A stretch of DNA of 64,000 nt from Xanthomonas rydalmerensis (GCF_033170385.1 NZ_CP126170.1:4116001-4180000); one strand, 5' to 3'; positions 1 through 11,440 are shown, counted from the first letter of the stretch. A program made the numbers and translations. The notes: generated from the sequence alone by a model not told the origin.

Positions 1-341
1 CTCGCCTGCCGCGGCGTGCGCACATTGGCCGCATGCACCCACAGCTCCGACAGGGTCGCCAGCCGCCGCTCCTGGTCCAGCCCCTGCAATGCGCGCAGCT
101 GCGTGGCGCAGGCCGCAACGTCCGCCTCGCAAGTCTTGGGATCGAGCGCGAGCACGCGCAGCGTCTCCAGGCTGGCGTCGCTGAGCTTGCCGGTGCTGAG
201 GACGTCGCCACGCTGGGTGGCGATGTAATCGGCGGCGCTGCGCGACTGCACGCTGACCATCGCGCAGCCGGTGCCGAGCAGCAGCGCGGCAGCCAACAGC
301 CCGGTGCCGGCGCAGCGGGCAAGACGTGCGCGCAGGGTCAT
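1..341 (-). CDS. Lipoprotein of unknown function, N-terminal part (cut by window edge)
   Basis: The reading frame starts at ATG 341-339 and runs off the left edge, so only about 113 N-terminal residues are seen. The start MTLRARLARC is followed by a hydrophobic stretch ending in a lipobox (LLLGTGC, Cys about residue 27), so it is probably an acylated periplasmic or outer-membrane lipoprotein. The rest of the visible part is helical and polar, with no motif I can assign. Its ATG overlaps the TGA of the DUF4105 gene (ATGA), so the two are translationally coupled and in one operon with the upstream TetR gene. Products in this position in related genomes may be alpha/beta hydrolases, but the catalytic part would lie outside the window, so I do not name it. 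Confidence 0.75.
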   Translation of the reverse strand, partial: MTLRARLARCAGTGLLAAALLLGTGCAMVSVQSRSAADYIATQRGDVLSTGKLSDASLETLRVLALDPKTCEADVAACATQLRALQGLDQERRLATLSELWVHAANVRTPRQA

Positions 342-1414
342 GGCGTGGCCGCCGGATCGTCGCCGGGAATGCCGGCGCGAATGCGCGTGGAGAAGTCGGC
401 GTCAGCGCCCGCAACCCGCGCGCGTTCGCCGATACGGCCGCGCGCACGCAGCGTGGCCAGGCTGTAGCCGGGCATGAAGCCGTGCTGCGCGTAGACGTAG
501 GAAGGCAGGTAGCCGGACAGCAGCAGGCGGACGTCGAGCGGTAGCGCGGGATCAAGCTTGCGCGCCAGTTCGAACACGATGGTGGTGCAGTTGCTGGTGG
601 CGGTGTTGTAGAACCGCGGCGTGCGCTGCAATTGCTGCGCCCGCGCCACGTAGCCCAGGAACAGCTGGCGCAGTTGCGCGCGCGACAGGTTGAGCCGATA
701 CAGGTACACGTCCTCGCCGCGCACGTTGCTGCGCACCGCCAGGATGTCGCGCTCGTCGGCGGCCACCATCACCTGCTCGAAATTGCGGAAGAATCCGGCC
801 AGCGCCGAGAACGCCTCGCCGCGCTCCTTGCGGATCTCCAGCGAGAACACCACGCGACGGCCGTCGTCGAAGCCGAACGAGACCAGGGTGTGGGCGATCG
901 CCGGCCCCATCCAGTACGACAGCGCCAGATCCGCCGAGGCCAGTCGGTCCAGATCGTAGCGGCGGGTCTCCCAGTGCGGGGTGTAGTCGTGGTCGCTGCG
1001 CCAGGCGAAGTTGCGCACGTTGTGCAAGGTGACCACATGCCCGTCCACCTGCGGCTGCAACAGTTGCGCGACATCGTCGGCCCAGTCGCGGTTCTGCTGC
1101 GGCTGCAGCGCCGACCAGCCCACCGCCATGCCCGCGCAACCGACCGCGAACAGCAGCGGCAGTACGCGGTACTCGCGCGGATGCCGCAGGCCCCATAGCG
1201 CAGCGGCGCCGAGCGCGGCCCACAGCAGCGCCGAGCCGTAGCGCACCACGGCGCCGGTATGCGGCAGGTAGCTCAGGAACAGCGCGCCCCACAGGCTGGC
1301 GGCAAGGATCGCCAGCATCGCCAGCGCGCGTGCCAGCCGCCGCGGCCAGCGCCGTCTGGGCGCGCCCGTGTCCGCCGCGGCGCGCTGCCGCGCAGCGCCG
1401 GCAGCGCGGCTCAC
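338..1414 (-). CDS. DUF4105 family membrane protein
   Basis: A protein of 358 residues from a GTG start at 1414-1412 that overlaps the TGA of the upstream TetR gene (TTGTGA). A longer frame extends further upstream but runs through the TetR gene. There are about three transmembrane segments near the N terminus (roughly residues 28-46, 57-72 and 78-96). A soluble domain follows, with DUF4105-type features: the FAWRSDHDY segment, a Trp-rich YW stretch and an SNCTTIVFELA motif with a conserved cysteine near residue 275. The family (Lnb N-terminal-like periplasmic domain) has no firmly established biochemical role. Its stop overlaps the start of the lipoprotein gene. Control by the TetR encoded just upstream is likely, because all three genes are joined by overlaps. 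Confidence 0.85.
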   Translation of the reverse strand: MSRAAGAARQRAAADTGAPRRRWPRRLARALAMLAILAASLWGALFLSYLPHTGAVVRYGSALLWAALGAAALWGLRHPREYRVLPLLFAVGCAGMAVGWSALQPQQNRDWADDVAQLLQPQVDGHVVTLHNVRNFAWRSDHDYTPHWETRRYDLDRLASADLALSYWMGPAIAHTLVSFGFDDGRRVVFSLEIRKERGEAFSALAGFFRNFEQVMVAADERDILAVRSNVRGEDVYLYRLNLSRAQLRQLFLGYVARAQQLQRTPRFYNTATSNCTTIVFELARKLDPALPLDVRLLLSGYLPSYVYAQHGFMPGYSLATLRARGRIGERARVAGADADFSTRIRAGIPGDDPAATP

Positions 1415-1986
1415 AAGTCCGCCGCCGCTGCGGGCGTGGCCAGGGCGTGGCGCAGCAGGCGGCACCCCCGCTGCGCCAGCGCCTTGCGCTCGGCTTCGTC
1501 GCTGCCACGCTGGCAGGCGCCGAGCATGTCCATGGCCAACCCCAGATCCTGGTCGTCCAGGTCGGCACGGCACAGGCCGGCGGCGATCGCACGCTGCAGG
1601 TACGGCAGCAGGATCGCCATCGCCCGCGCATGCGCCGCGGCGATCGTCGGATGCTCGCGCGGCATCGACCGCCAATAGTCGGCCAGCGGCGCCGACATCG
1701 CGATGTGCTCGGCGACGTCGTACAGCAGCAGGAACAGCCCGTCCGGCCGCGTGCCGATCTCGCGCGCGCAGCCCTCCAGGCCGTCCAGGCCGCGTTCCAG
1801 CAGGGCCGCCATCAGTTCGGTGCGGTCGGCGAAATGGCGGTACAGGGTGGCGCGGCCGAGCCCGGCGCGCTCCACCACCAGTTCCAACGGCGCCAACACG
1901 CCATGCTCGCAGAACACCTCGTCGGCGGCGTCCAGCAACAGGCGGCGGCGGTGGGCGGTATCGGCTCGCATTTCCATGCGCGGCAT
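1411..1986 (-). CDS. TetR family transcriptional regulator
   Basis: An N-terminal helix-turn-helix DNA-binding domain shows the TetR hallmark GRATLYRHFADRTEL at about residues 43-57, followed by an all-helical ligand domain; length about 191 residues is normal. I chose ATG 1986 (MPRMEMRAD). An upstream in-frame ATG at 2040 would place a perfect palindrome (1991-2004) inside the coding region; ATG 1977 is also possible. The gene heads an operon with the DUF4105 and lipoprotein genes. The palindrome directly before the start suggests autorepression. The inducing ligand cannot be told from the sequence. Confidence 0.88.
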   Translation of the reverse strand: MPRMEMRADTAHRRRLLLDAADEVFCEHGVLAPLELVVERAGLGRATLYRHFADRTELMAALLERGLDGLEGCAREIGTRPDGLFLLLYDVAEHIAMSAPLADYWRSMPREHPTIAAAHARAMAILLPYLQRAIAAGLCRADLDDQDLGLAMDMLGACQRGSDEAERKALAQRGCRLLRHALATPAAAADL

Positions 1987-1990
1987 TATC

Positions 1991-2004
1991 GGACAATTTT
2001 GTCC
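1991..2004. promoter_or_regulatory. Candidate TetR operator (perfect palindrome)
   Basis: GGACAATTTTGTCC is a perfect 14-bp palindrome in an otherwise GC-rich region. It ends 4 nt before the chosen TetR start. This is the usual size and place of an autoregulatory TetR site. That it is bound by this TetR is inference. Confidence 0.6.
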
Positions 2005-2068
2005 GCTTGCAAGCGGATTACGGTCGGCAGCCGCCGGCATCGACCGGCGGCACCTTGAAGCACTGGCC

Positions 2069-4783
2069 TCAGCCTGTGTTCTGCACGCCCTGGGCGACGC
2101 CGTTGACGCAGGCCACCAGCGCCCGCAGCAGGTCTTCGTCCTCGCCCTCGGTGGCGCGCCAGCGCTGTAGCAGGTCCACCTGCAGCACGCTGATCGGGTC
2201 GATGTAGGGATTGCGCAGGCGGATCGACAAGGCCAGCCGCGGATCGTGCTGCAGCAGCGAGGTTTGCCCGGTCAGCGTCTTCACCCAGCCCTTGGTCAGT
2301 GCCAGCTCGTCGCGGATGCGCGGGAAGAAGCGCTCGTGCAGCGGCCCGGACAGGCGCGAGAACATCTCGGCGATGTTGAGGTCGCCCTTGGACAGGACCA
2401 TGGCGATGTCGTCGAGGAAGGTGCGGAAGAACGGCCAGTCGGCGGCCATCGCGCGCAGCGCGTCCTCGTGGCCGGCGTCCACCGCCGCCTGCAGGCCGCT
2501 GCCCACGCCGTACCAGCCCGGAATCACCGCGCGCGCCTGGCTCCAGGCGAACACCCAGGGAATCGCACGCAGGTTGGACAGCGCCGCATCCTGGCCGAGC
2601 CGCCGCGACGGCCGCGAACCCAGGGTCATGCGCTCGATCACGTCGATGGGCGTGGCCAGGCGGAAATAGCGCATGAACTCGCCATCGCCGACGAAGCCGC
2701 GGTACGCCTGGCTGCTGTGCTCGGCGACCAGGTCCATCACCGGCCGCCAACCGTCCTCGCGCGCGTCGGCCGCACGCGGGCGCAGGCTCGACAGCAGCAC
2801 CGCGCCGGTCATCTGCTCCAGCGAGCGCAGCGCCAGCGCACGGATGCCGTACTTGCGGTGGATCACCTCGCCCTGCTCGGTGACCCGCAGGCGTCCGTCG
2901 ACGCTGCCGCGCGGCGCCGCCTCCAGCGCGCGCGTGGTCTTGCCGCCGCCGCGCACGATCGAGCCGCCGCGGCCGTGGAAGAAGGTCAGGCGGATGCCCA
3001 ATTCGGCCGCCGCCTCCAGCAGTTCCACTTGCGCGCGCTGCAAGCCCCAGCGCGAAGCGGCGATGCCGCCGTCCTTGCCGCTGTCGGAATAGCCGAGCAT
3101 CACCATCTGCACGTCGTCGCGCGCGGCCAGGTGGCGGCGGTAGACCGGATCAGCCAGCAGGTCGCGCAAGGTCGCGGTGCCGCCGCGCAGATCATCCACG
3201 GTCTCGAACAGCGGCACGATGTCCAGCGGCACCGCGCCGTCGTCATCGACCAGGCCGCCGCGGCGCGCCAGCGCCAGCACGGTCAGCACGTCGGCGCGGT
3301 CGTGCGCCATCGAGATGATGTAGCTGCCCAGCGCGTCGGCGCCGTGCCGCGCGCGCGCATCGGCGAGCGCGGCGAACACCGCGTCCAGCCGCGCATTGCC
3401 TTCGTCGTCGGCGGCCGGCAGTTTCTGCTCGCCGCCGGCATAAGGACCGAGCAGGCGCGCGCGCTCCTCCACCGCCCGCGCGTCCCAGTCCTGCGTGTCC
3501 AACGCGGCGGCGACCGCGCGCGCGTGCACGCTGGACTCCTGGCGCACGTCCAGCCGCGCCAGGTGGAAACCGAAGCTGCGCACCCGCCACAGCAGGCGCC
3601 GCACCGCGAACCAGCCGGCGTGCAGGCCCTTGTTGGCCTGCAGGCTGTCCAGGATCAACTGCAGGTCGCTTTCCAGTTCGGCCGGGGCGGCATAGGCACC
3701 CGGCGCGTCGTCCAGGGTCGCCTGCAGGCGCGCGCGCATCAGGTCGTTGAGCAACCGGTAGGGCATGTCGCCGTGGCGCGGCCGCGAGCGCGCGGCGGCC
3801 TCCGGCAGCAGCTGCCGGTAACGCTCCAGTTGCTCCAGCAGCGGTGCGCTGACCGCGACCAGGGTGGTCGACTGGCTGAGCAGGCTGGCCAGTTGCCACA
3901 GTTCCTTCAGATAACGCTCCAGCACCGCGCGCCGCTGCGCGTCGAGGGTGGCGGTGATGGTGGCGGCATCCACATTGGGGTTGCCGTCCATGTCGCCGCC
4001 GACCCAGGTGCCGAAACGCAGCAGCCGCGGCAGGGTCAGCGCCTGCCCGTAGGTCTCCTCGATGGCGTGCTCCAGGGTCTCGTACATCACCGGGATCACC
4101 CGGTACAGCACCTGGGTCAGGTAGAAGCCGACGTGCTCGCGCTCGTCCTCCACGGTGGGACGCACCGGCGAGGAATCGGCGGTCTGCCACGAGGCGGTCA
4201 GCGCCATGCGGAAACGCGCCGCGTCGGTGGCGCGCTCGCCAGGCGTGCGCAGGCCGTCGAGGTTGTCGACCAGGCTGGCCACCATCAACTGTTCCTTCTC
4301 CAGCAGCGCGCGCCGCACCGCCTCGGTCGGGTGCGCGGTGAACACCGGCTCGACGTCGATGCGCGGCAGCCAGTCGCGCAGCTCCTCGAGGCCGACGCCC
4401 TGCGCCTTGAGCCGGCGCAAGGCGTCGTGCAGACCGTCCGGCTGCGGCGTATCGGCACTGCTGCGCTGGTAGTCGCGGCGGCGGCGGATGCGGTGCACGC
4501 GCTCGGCGATGTTGACCACCTGGAAGTAGGTGCTGAAGGCGCGCACCAGCGCTTCGGCGTCGCGCGGTGCGCGGCCGGCGAGTTGCTCGCTCAGCGAGGA
4601 CAGCGGCGCGGCACGCTCACGGCGGGCGATCGCGGTGGTGCGGATGCGTTCGATCTCGTCCAGGAACTGCGCCGAGACCTGTTCGGCGAGCAGGTCGCCC
4701 ACCAGGGCGCCGAGGCGGCGCACGTCGTCGCGTAGGGGAAGGTCGGGCGTGGCGAAGACGATACTGCTGCGGGACTCGTTCAT
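2069..4783 (-). CDS. ppc: Phosphoenolpyruvate carboxylase
   Basis: A protein of 904 residues, a normal length for bacterial PEPC. It makes oxaloacetate from phosphoenolpyruvate and bicarbonate, replenishing the TCA cycle. Diagnostic motifs are the catalytic-histidine segment [11 protein letters not shown] (His about 151), [18 protein letters not shown] at about 562-571, the [15 protein letters not shown] loop, [18 protein letters not shown], and the C-terminal QNTG typical of the family. I chose ATG 4783 (MNESRS); an in-frame ATG lies four codons upstream at 4795. A strong hairpin (4900-4939) separates it from the upstream peptidase gene, so it probably has its own promoter. Confidence 0.97.
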   Translation of the reverse strand: MNESRSSIVFATPDLPLRDDVRRLGALVGDLLAEQVSAQFLDEIERIRTTAIARRERAAPLSSLSEQLAGRAPRDAEALVRAFSTYFQVVNIAERVHRIRRRRDYQRSSADTPQPDGLHDALRRLKAQGVGLEELRDWLPRIDVEPVFTAHPTEAVRRALLEKEQLMVASLVDNLDGLRTPGERATDAARFRMALTASWQTADSSPVRPTVEDEREHVGFYLTQVLYRVIPVMYETLEHAIEETYGQALTLPRLLRFGTWVGGDMDGNPNVDAATITATLDAQRRAVLERYLKELWQLASLLSQSTTLVAVSAPLLEQLERYRQLLPEAAARSRPRHGDMPYRLLNDLMRARLQATLDDAPGAYAAPAELESDLQLILDSLQANKGLHAGWFAVRRLLWRVRSFGFHLARLDVRQESSVHARAVAAALDTQDWDARAVEERARLLGPYAGGEQKLPAADDEGNARLDAVFAALADARARHGADALGSYIISMAHDRADVLTVLALARRGGLVDDDGAVPLDIVPLFETVDDLRGGTATLRDLLADPVYRRHLAARDDVQMVMLGYSDSGKDGGIAASRWGLQRAQVELLEAAAELGIRLTFFHGRGGSIVRGGGKTTRALEAAPRGSVDGRLRVTEQGEVIHRKYGIRALALRSLEQMTGAVLLSSLRPRAADAREDGWRPVMDLVAEHSSQAYRGFVGDGEFMRYFRLATPIDVIERMTLGSRPSRRLGQDAALSNLRAIPWVFAWSQARAVIPGWYGVGSGLQAAVDAGHEDALRAMAADWPFFRTFLDDIAMVLSKGDLNIAEMFSRLSGPLHERFFPRIRDELALTKGWVKTLTGQTSLLQHDPRLALSIRLRNPYIDPISVLQVDLLQRWRATEGEDEDLLRALVACVNGVAQGVQNTG

Positions 4784-4899
4784 CGGGAAACGCATGGCTC
4801 GGCAGTGGGGGCGCCGCAAGCCTAACCGAAAAGGGATCGCGTTCCCGTCGGCCGCGGCGACGGTTTCAAAGCGAACCATTTGCACCGCACGGCAGTGCC

Positions 4900-4939
4900 C
4901 TGTGCCACGGCTGCACGAAAACGTGCGGCCGTGGCACAG
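4900..4939 (-). terminator. Strong stem-loop between the S9 peptidase gene and ppc
   Basis: Arms 4900-4917 and 4922-4939 pair over 18 bp with one mismatch around an AAAA loop. It lies 8 nt after the peptidase stop codon on the minus strand. There is no clear T-tract, so it may act as an RNA-stabilising 3' hairpin or a weak terminator. Confidence 0.55.
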
Positions 4940-4946
4940 GCACGAC

Positions 4947-7487
4947 TCAGCGCGACACAGCGCCTGCCGCGGCCGGCAAGGACGTCGGCGTGGGCGCCGG
5001 CCCCAGATAGGTGCGCAGCCAGCGCTCGCTCTCGGCCAGCATCTGCAGCACCGATTCGCGCGCGCGGTAGGCATGCGCCTCGTTGGGCAGCATCACCAGC
5101 CGCGCAGTGCCGCCGTTGCCCTTGATCGCCGCGTACATGCGCTCGCTCTGGATCGGAAAGGTGCCGGAGTTGTTGTCCTCGGCACCGTGGATCAGCAGCA
5201 GCGGATCCTTGATCCGGTCGGCGTAGTTGAACGGCGACATGGCCTGGTACACCGGCTGCGCCTGCCAATAGGTGCGCTCCTCGGACTGGAAGCCGAACGG
5301 CGTCAGCGAGCGGTTGTAGGCGCCGCTGCGGGCGATGCCGGCCTTGAACAGGCGCGTGTGCGCGAGCAGGTTGGCAGTCATGAAGGCGCCGTAGGAATGC
5401 CCGCCGATGGCGATGCGATCGCGATCGGCGACGCCGCGCCGCACCACCTCGTCCACCGCCGCCTGCGCATCGGCGACCAGTTGCTCGACATAGGTGTCGT
5501 TGGGTTCGCGCGCACCCTCGCCGACGATCGACATCGATGGGTCGTTGAGCACCGCATAGCCCAGCGCCAGGAACGCCTGCGGCCCCCAGTAGCCGATCGC
5601 ATTGAACCGATACGGCGAATCGGTGACCTGGCTGGCGGCGTCGGCGGATTTGAACTCGCCCGGATAGGCCCACATCAGCATCGGCAGCGGGCCGTCGCGC
5701 TTGACGTCGTAGCCCGGCGGCAGCAGCAGGGTCGCGGTCAGTTCCACGCCGTCCTTGCGCCGGTAGCGGATCTGCTCCTTGTGCACGTCGCGCAACTGCG
5801 GCGTGGGATGGGTGAAGCGGGTCAACGCCACCGGCTCGGCGTTCGCGCTGTCGAGCCGATAGAAATTGCGCGGCTCCTGCGGCGTCTCGCGGGTGATCAG
5901 CAGGCGCTGACCGCTGTCGTCGAGCAGAGCCTGCGGCACCGCGTAGTACGGCGCCTGCGACTGGAACAGGCGGGTGCTTTTCCGCGTGTCCAGATCGTAG
6001 CGGTCCAGGAACGGCCGATCGCCCTGCGGCGAAGCGCCTTCGCCGCGCAGGAACAGGCTGTGGCCATCGGCGGCGATCAACAGGCGCGGGTTGCCGGCGG
6101 CATCGCGCTCCGTCACCGGCGTGCCGGGATCTGCGTAGCGGTCCTCCTGCGAACGCTGCGCCAGTAGCTGCGGCGCCTGCGCGGGATGGTCCGGGGCTAC
6201 GCGCCACTGCTTGGTCTGCCGCGTCTTCCACCAGAACTCGTCGATCAGGGCCAGATCGCCGCGGCCCCAGGCAATGCCGGCAAAGCGCGACTGCAGGCGC
6301 GCCAGCGTCACCGGCGGCGCCTTGAACGGCGCCGCCTGCATCATCACCGCGTCGCGCACGGCCGCTTCGCGCGCCGGGTCGCCGCCGTCCTGGGCTTCCG
6401 CCCAGACCAGGGTGGCCGGCGCGTCGCTGCGCCAGTCGATGTCGCGCACGCCGGTGCGCACCGCATCGTTGCCGGTCGGCAGGCCTTCCACCAGCGGCAG
6501 CTGCGCCAGCGTGTGCACCGGCTTGCCGGCGCGGTCGAGCACCTCGATGGTGCGCGGGAAGCCACTGGCCGGCACCAGGTAGGAGAACGGCCGCTGCAGG
6601 CGCTGCGCCAGTAGATAGCGGCCGTCCGGCGACGGCGCCAGCGACAGGTACAGGTCCGGGTTGGCGATGCGCTGCACCTGCCCGTCGACATCGACCAGCG
6701 CCGGCTGCGCGCGCAGTTGATCGTCGAACTGGCGCGCGTCGGCCTCGTTCTTCAGCAGGTCCTGATAGGTGCGCAAGGCGGTGGCGCCACCGCCCGCGGT
6801 CTGCTGCACCGCCGGCCCGGTCGGCACTGCATCGGCGGGCGGCGCCGCGCCCTGCTCCTGCGGCTGCAGCAGCACCAGCAACTGGCGGCTGTCGGGCATC
6901 CATGCGTAACCGTCGCCGGACACCGTGTTCAGCCGCTCGGCGATCCGCCGCGCTCGCTGCGCGGCGATGTCCACCACCCACAGCTCGTTGGCGCCGTTGC
7001 GTGCGTCGACCCGGTTGAAGGCCAGATGACGCTGGTCCGGCGCCCAGGCCATGCCGGCGATCGACAGCGGCGACGGCAGGCCGTCGATGCGCAACTCGCT
7101 GCCGTCGGCGATGCGCAGCAACCACAGTTTGTCGCCGAAGACGAACCGGCTCTGCGAGCGGGTGCGCGGATGGATGCGCAGCCCGGCGAGCTTGAGTTCC
7201 GGCTGGGCGACCTGGGCGATGCCGGGCAGCGCGGGGAGCTGCAGCATCGCCGCCAGATCGCGCCGCGGGCTCAGCGACAGTTGCGGCGGCCGCGGTGCGT
7301 CGACAATGGCCTGCAGCGGCGCCGACGGCAGTTGATAGCCGCTGTCGGCTGGATCGGCGGTGGCCGCCGCCGCAGGTGCCGAGGCCGCGTTGGCGGCGGC
7401 GCTGCCGGCGGCGGCCAGGGCCGCGCACAGCAGGCCGCAGACCGGCCTGGCGACGCGGCGGCGCCCGCGCACTGTGATCTGGTTCAT
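4947..7487 (-). CDS. Secreted prolyl oligopeptidase family (S9) serine peptidase
   Basis: A protein of 846 residues with an N-terminal signal sequence (arginine-rich start, hydrophobic segment, Ala-rich cleavage region), so it is exported to the periplasm or beyond. A beta-propeller-like N-terminal region is followed by a C-terminal alpha/beta-hydrolase domain. The catalytic triad is visible: Ser698 in GGHSYGAF, Asp771 in HGAEDNN and His805 in NEAHAY. The family cleaves peptides and is often annotated as glutamyl or acyl aminopeptidase. I chose ATG 7487 because a purine-rich ribosome-binding stretch (GGAGAGGGGAGAG) lies just before it; the longer frame from 7583 has no such site. It is a single gene facing away from ahcY. 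Confidence 0.9.
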   Translation of the reverse strand: MNQITVRGRRRVARPVCGLLCAALAAAGSAAANAASAPAAAATADPADSGYQLPSAPLQAIVDAPRPPQLSLSPRRDLAAMLQLPALPGIAQVAQPELKLAGLRIHPRTRSQSRFVFGDKLWLLRIADGSELRIDGLPSPLSIAGMAWAPDQRHLAFNRVDARNGANELWVVDIAAQRARRIAERLNTVSGDGYAWMPDSRQLLVLLQPQEQGAAPPADAVPTGPAVQQTAGGGATALRTYQDLLKNEADARQFDDQLRAQPALVDVDGQVQRIANPDLYLSLAPSPDGRYLLAQRLQRPFSYLVPASGFPRTIEVLDRAGKPVHTLAQLPLVEGLPTGNDAVRTGVRDIDWRSDAPATLVWAEAQDGGDPAREAAVRDAVMMQAAPFKAPPVTLARLQSRFAGIAWGRGDLALIDEFWWKTRQTKQWRVAPDHPAQAPQLLAQRSQEDRYADPGTPVTERDAAGNPRLLIAADGHSLFLRGEGASPQGDRPFLDRYDLDTRKSTRLFQSQAPYYAVPQALLDDSGQRLLITRETPQEPRNFYRLDSANAEPVALTRFTHPTPQLRDVHKEQIRYRRKDGVELTATLLLPPGYDVKRDGPLPMLMWAYPGEFKSADAASQVTDSPYRFNAIGYWGPQAFLALGYAVLNDPSMSIVGEGAREPNDTYVEQLVADAQAAVDEVVRRGVADRDRIAIGGHSYGAFMTANLLAHTRLFKAGIARSGAYNRSLTPFGFQSEERTYWQAQPVYQAMSPFNYADRIKDPLLLIHGAEDNNSGTFPIQSERMYAAIKGNGGTARLVMLPNEAHAYRARESVLQMLAESERWLRTYLGPAPTPTSLPAAAGAVSR

Positions 7488-7597
7488 CTCTCCCCTCTCC
7501 TTCCCATCGAACGAACCGACGACGGTAGCAGGGCCGGCGTCGGGCGCCCCCTGTCGATGGTTGGGCCTGGGCGTGTCCTCCATGTTCTGACCGCGTG

Positions 7598-7628
7598 TTC
7601 AAGCGCCACACGCAGCAGCCGCTATAAT
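7598..7628 (+). promoter_or_regulatory. Promoter of ahcY
   Basis: A perfect TATAAT -10 box lies at 7623-7628, with a weak -35 (TTCAAG, 7598-7603, 19-nt spacer). The predicted start of transcription falls at about 7635, directly before the riboswitch. Confidence 0.65.
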
Positions 7629-7641
7629 CGGTTACCCCTTG

Positions 7642-7732
7642 CGCCGAGGGGCGCTGCGACCGGATCGAGACCGGATTCTCCGTCTCCAGATCCGGCCAGG
7701 CTCGGCGCGAGGCTTGAGCGACAACGGCGCCC
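7642..7732 (+). ncRNA. SAH riboswitch (S-adenosylhomocysteine sensor)
   Basis: The leader of ahcY carries the conserved SAH-riboswitch blocks in order: CCGAGGGGCGCTGCGAC (7644-7660), a variable hairpin, CCAGGCTCGG (7696-7705), and a 3' segment ending ACAACGGCGCCCG. The CCGAG and CTCGG strands pair, and GGGCGC can pair with GCGCCC as in the family pseudoknot. The known logic is that SAH binding turns on ahcY so that the toxic product of methyltransferases is removed. The start codon lies 40 nt downstream. Confidence 0.92.
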
Positions 7733-7772
7733 GGACTTCGCGAGTTTCTCGCCATTGACCGGAGCTTTATCG

Positions 7773-9218
<1,446 letters not shown>

Positions 9219-9250
9219 GCCGTTGGCAAGACATCGCCATGCAGACAAGA

Positions 9251-9277
9251 ACGGGCGCCGCGAGGCGCCCGTTTTTT
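9251..9277 (+). terminator. Rho-independent terminator of ahcY
   Basis: A 9-bp perfect stem (9251-9259 with 9264-9272, loop GCGA) is followed by a run of T, 33 nt after the ahcY stop codon. Confidence 0.93.
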
Positions 9278-9488
9278 GTGCGGTCGGTGCTGCGAGCGCA
9301 TGGTCGGGAGGCTAGGAACATGCTCGGGAGGCTAGGAATTCGTATCGAGCGAAAACTGCCGGCATCGCTGAGCCAATCCCTGCTCCAAACGGACTTTCCG
9401 GCAAGCTGACCGAAGGCGGCTGTCCGGCCAGGCCGCCTGTACCACACCTGTGCTACATTGATTCCACACCAATCGCCTGGAGCTCCCC

Positions 9489-9773
9489 ATGAGCACCACC
9501 ACCATCCGCCTGCCGGACGCGCTCAAGGCCCGCATCGCCAAGGCTGCGGAAGCGGCCGGCACCACGTCGCACAACTTCATCCTGGAAGCCATTGCCGAGA
9601 AGGCCGAGCTGGCCGAGCGGCGCGTCGACTTCCATGCAGAGGCCGAGCGCCGTTGGGGCCAATTCCTCGAGACCGGCGAGAGCATTCCCTGGGACGAGAT
9701 GCGTCGTTATCTGATGGAACGCATTGAGGGCAAGGACACTCCCCCTCCCGTCCCCCGCAAGTTCGCGAAATAG
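9489..9773 (+). CDS. Ribbon-helix-helix (CopG-like) antitoxin
   Basis: A protein of 94 residues. The start MSTTTIRLPDALKARI is a classic ribbon-helix-helix DNA-binding strand and first helix, and the acidic, flexible C-terminal half would wrap the toxin. GGAG (9479-9482) precedes the ATG. It lies 1 nt upstream of a ParE/RelE-type gene, the usual antitoxin-first order of type II modules. By family behaviour it would neutralise the toxin and repress its own promoter (an extended -10, TGCTACATT, lies at 9451-9459). Confidence 0.85.
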   Translation: MSTTTIRLPDALKARIAKAAEAAGTTSHNFILEAIAEKAELAERRVDFHAEAERRWGQFLETGESIPWDEMRRYLMERIEGKDTPPPVPRKFAK

Positions 9774-9774
9774 C

Positions 9775-10074
9775 ATGGCGCACGTCGAGTTCCTGCCATC
9801 TGTCAACGAGGACCTACGGCGCATCATCGGCCATCTGGAACAACACGAAGCCGAACATATCCAAGAGCGTCTGAGCGAGATCGTCAGCGCATCGAACGTG
9901 CTGACGGACAATCCGCTGATCGGCCGGCTGACGCGCCATGATGTGCGTGAACTGGTCATTGGCCAAGGCGCTCACGGATATATTGCCCTCTACCGATACG
10001 TGGTTGCGCTGGATACCGTCTTTGTCCTGGCGATCCGCGCGCAACGCGAGGCAGGCTATGCACGCGATGCCTAA
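9775..10074 (+). CDS. ParE/RelE family type II toxin
   Basis: A protein of 99 residues with the compact toxin fold signature: MAHVEFLPSVNEDLRRI at the start, DNPLIGRLTRHDVREL in the middle, and a C-terminal GYIALYRYVVALDTVFVLAIRAQ strand region ending in arginine-containing residues. ParE-type toxins poison gyrase and RelE-type toxins cut mRNA on the ribosome; the sequence does not settle which, though the RHH partner fits ParE better. The start is the ATG one base after the antitoxin stop. It sits at the left edge of the accessory block that interrupts the ahcY-metF neighbourhood. Confidence 0.82.
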   Translation: MAHVEFLPSVNEDLRRIIGHLEQHEAEHIQERLSEIVSASNVLTDNPLIGRLTRHDVRELVIGQGAHGYIALYRYVVALDTVFVLAIRAQREAGYARDA

Positions 10075-10463
10075 CATCAAGGCCGGCGCGCCAACCTGAT
10101 CGATGCGATGCTGACAGGGACATGGGCGCGCGAAGCCCCACCCCGACTGATTTGCTACAACTGCGCCCCCTCGCGCCTGCTAGCGCGGCACTTCGCTGCC
10201 GGAAGATGAAATGCTGAGTGACTCCCGCAGCAAACTGGCGATCGCGAAGCCAATCGCACCGTGCTTGGTCGTGGCACGAGCGTCGACCAGACCAAGCACG
10301 ATGCGGCGCGGCTGCAGGCGCGGTTCGCCCATGACACCAACGGTATCGACCGGTATCGCATCGGCATGGACACGCAGGCGCCAAAGGTGACATGGCCCCA
10401 CTGCAGATTCCGCAACGCACACACCGGACATCGCCATCTAGTGCCTGAGACGGCGCAAGTCTT
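10075..10463. other. Intergenic stretch with no supportable gene
   Basis: This holds about 390 nt between the toxin gene and the convergent methyltransferase gene. A minus-strand frame (10180-10437, 85 codons) is open but lacks a ribosome site or recognisable motif; it could be a decayed gene. GCTTGGTCGTGGCACG and CGTCGACCAGACCAAGC (10263-10298) form an inverted repeat around TTGGTC/GACCAA. Confidence 0.4.
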
Positions 10464-11225
10464 TCAGATCCTGCGCTCGCCAGCCGGCACGTACACCGAA
10501 ATCTGGATGCGGCTGCGCGCGTGATACGGCGCACGTGCCCAGTCGCTCCAGCGCGCCTCACGACGTAGGCCGGCGATCTGCGCCATCAGGTCCAGCTCCG
10601 ATGGCCACACGTAGCGGCGGCGCTCGCTGAAGATGCGCGTGCCGGACTCACCCAGCACCACCACGCGCTGGTCGATGCGTTGCTGCAGCGGATCGGGCTG
10701 CGAGCACACCAGCATCACCGCCGCGCCGTCGCCGTCGGTATCCGGCACGTCCAGCACCTGACTGACCTTGCCGCCGCCGTCGAACACCTCTGCGCCCGGC
10801 ACCGCGGTCTGGATCAGCAGGCGCCCGTCGGGCGCCAGGCAGCGCGCCGCGTTGACCATGCAACGCAGTTGTTCGGCCTGGGTCAACAGATAGCCGAACG
10901 CCGCCACCGCATAGATCAGGCCGAACGGCCCGGACACCGGCATGTCGGCGAAGTCGGCGCAGACCAGTTGCAGACGTTCGCTGCCGGGTTTGGCGCGCAA
11001 GGCCTCGAGCATCGCCGGCGCGTTGTCGATGCCGGTGACCGGCACATCGCGATGCGCGAGCGACAAGCCGAGGCGGCCGGTGCCGATGCCCAGTTCCAGT
11101 GCCGCACGGCCCGCGGCCAGCTCGGCGAGGACACCGACGCACTGCTGCGTGACGACGTCGGGCCAGCGATCGTAGAACCGGTCGTAGATCGCGGCCAGGC
11201 GGTCGTAGTCGTGGGTCACGGGCAT
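10464..11225 (-). CDS. Class I SAM-dependent methyltransferase (possible tailoring enzyme of the RiPP cluster)
   Basis: A protein of 253 residues with a seven-strand methyltransferase fold. Motif I is ALELGIGTGRLGLSLA (Glu44 and the glycine loop), followed by VTGIDNAP for the SAM ribose, an FGLIYAVAAFGYLL motif IV region, and CLAPDGRLLIQT. The N terminus (DYDRLAAIYDRFY) is typical of small-molecule methyltransferases. I chose ATG 11225; the frame is open further upstream but has no better start. It is divergent from the peptide/P450/sulfotransferase unit and shares its 280-nt control region. A methyltransferase also accompanies the P450 in the cittilin pathway, so O-methylation of a peptide tyrosine is a reasonable guess, not shown. 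Confidence 0.88.
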   Translation of the reverse strand: MPVTHDYDRLAAIYDRFYDRWPDVVTQQCVGVLAELAAGRAALELGIGTGRLGLSLAHRDVPVTGIDNAPAMLEALRAKPGSERLQLVCADFADMPVSGPFGLIYAVAAFGYLLTQAEQLRCMVNAARCLAPDGRLLIQTAVPGAEVFDGGGKVSQVLDVPDTDGDGAAVMLVCSQPDPLQQRIDQRVVVLGESGTRIFSERRRYVWPSELDLMAQIAGLRREARWSDWARAPYHARSRIQISVYVPAGERRI

Positions 11226-11440
11226 CCGTAGCCACTCGTTGCCGAAGTGGCGCGACGATAGCACGCACTGATGCGACGGGATGGCGCGTCGCACAGGGCA
11301 ACGCCGTGCATGGCAGGCGCTGCAATGAACGGCGGTTGCGTGCAATACACGGCACGGCGCCGCAGATGACAGGCGCATTGCAGTTGGCCGCGCTTCAGTC
11401 TTTCGCTTGCGTCGCCACACCCAAGCAGGGATGCTTTTCC

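Noticed and set aside
2246..4735. Plus-strand open frame of 829 codons across ppc
   Set aside because: It is exactly antisense to a complete, motif-rich PEPC gene; the composition is that of a shadow frame.
7590..7772. SAM rather than SAH riboswitch
   Set aside because: The blocks CCGAGG-GCGCTGC and CCAGGCTCGG with the 3' pseudoknot segment fit the SAH class, and the gene is ahcY.
10180..10437. Possible small gene or decayed gene on the minus strand
   Set aside because: There is no ribosome site, recognisable motif or clear codon bias; recorded only as intergenic.
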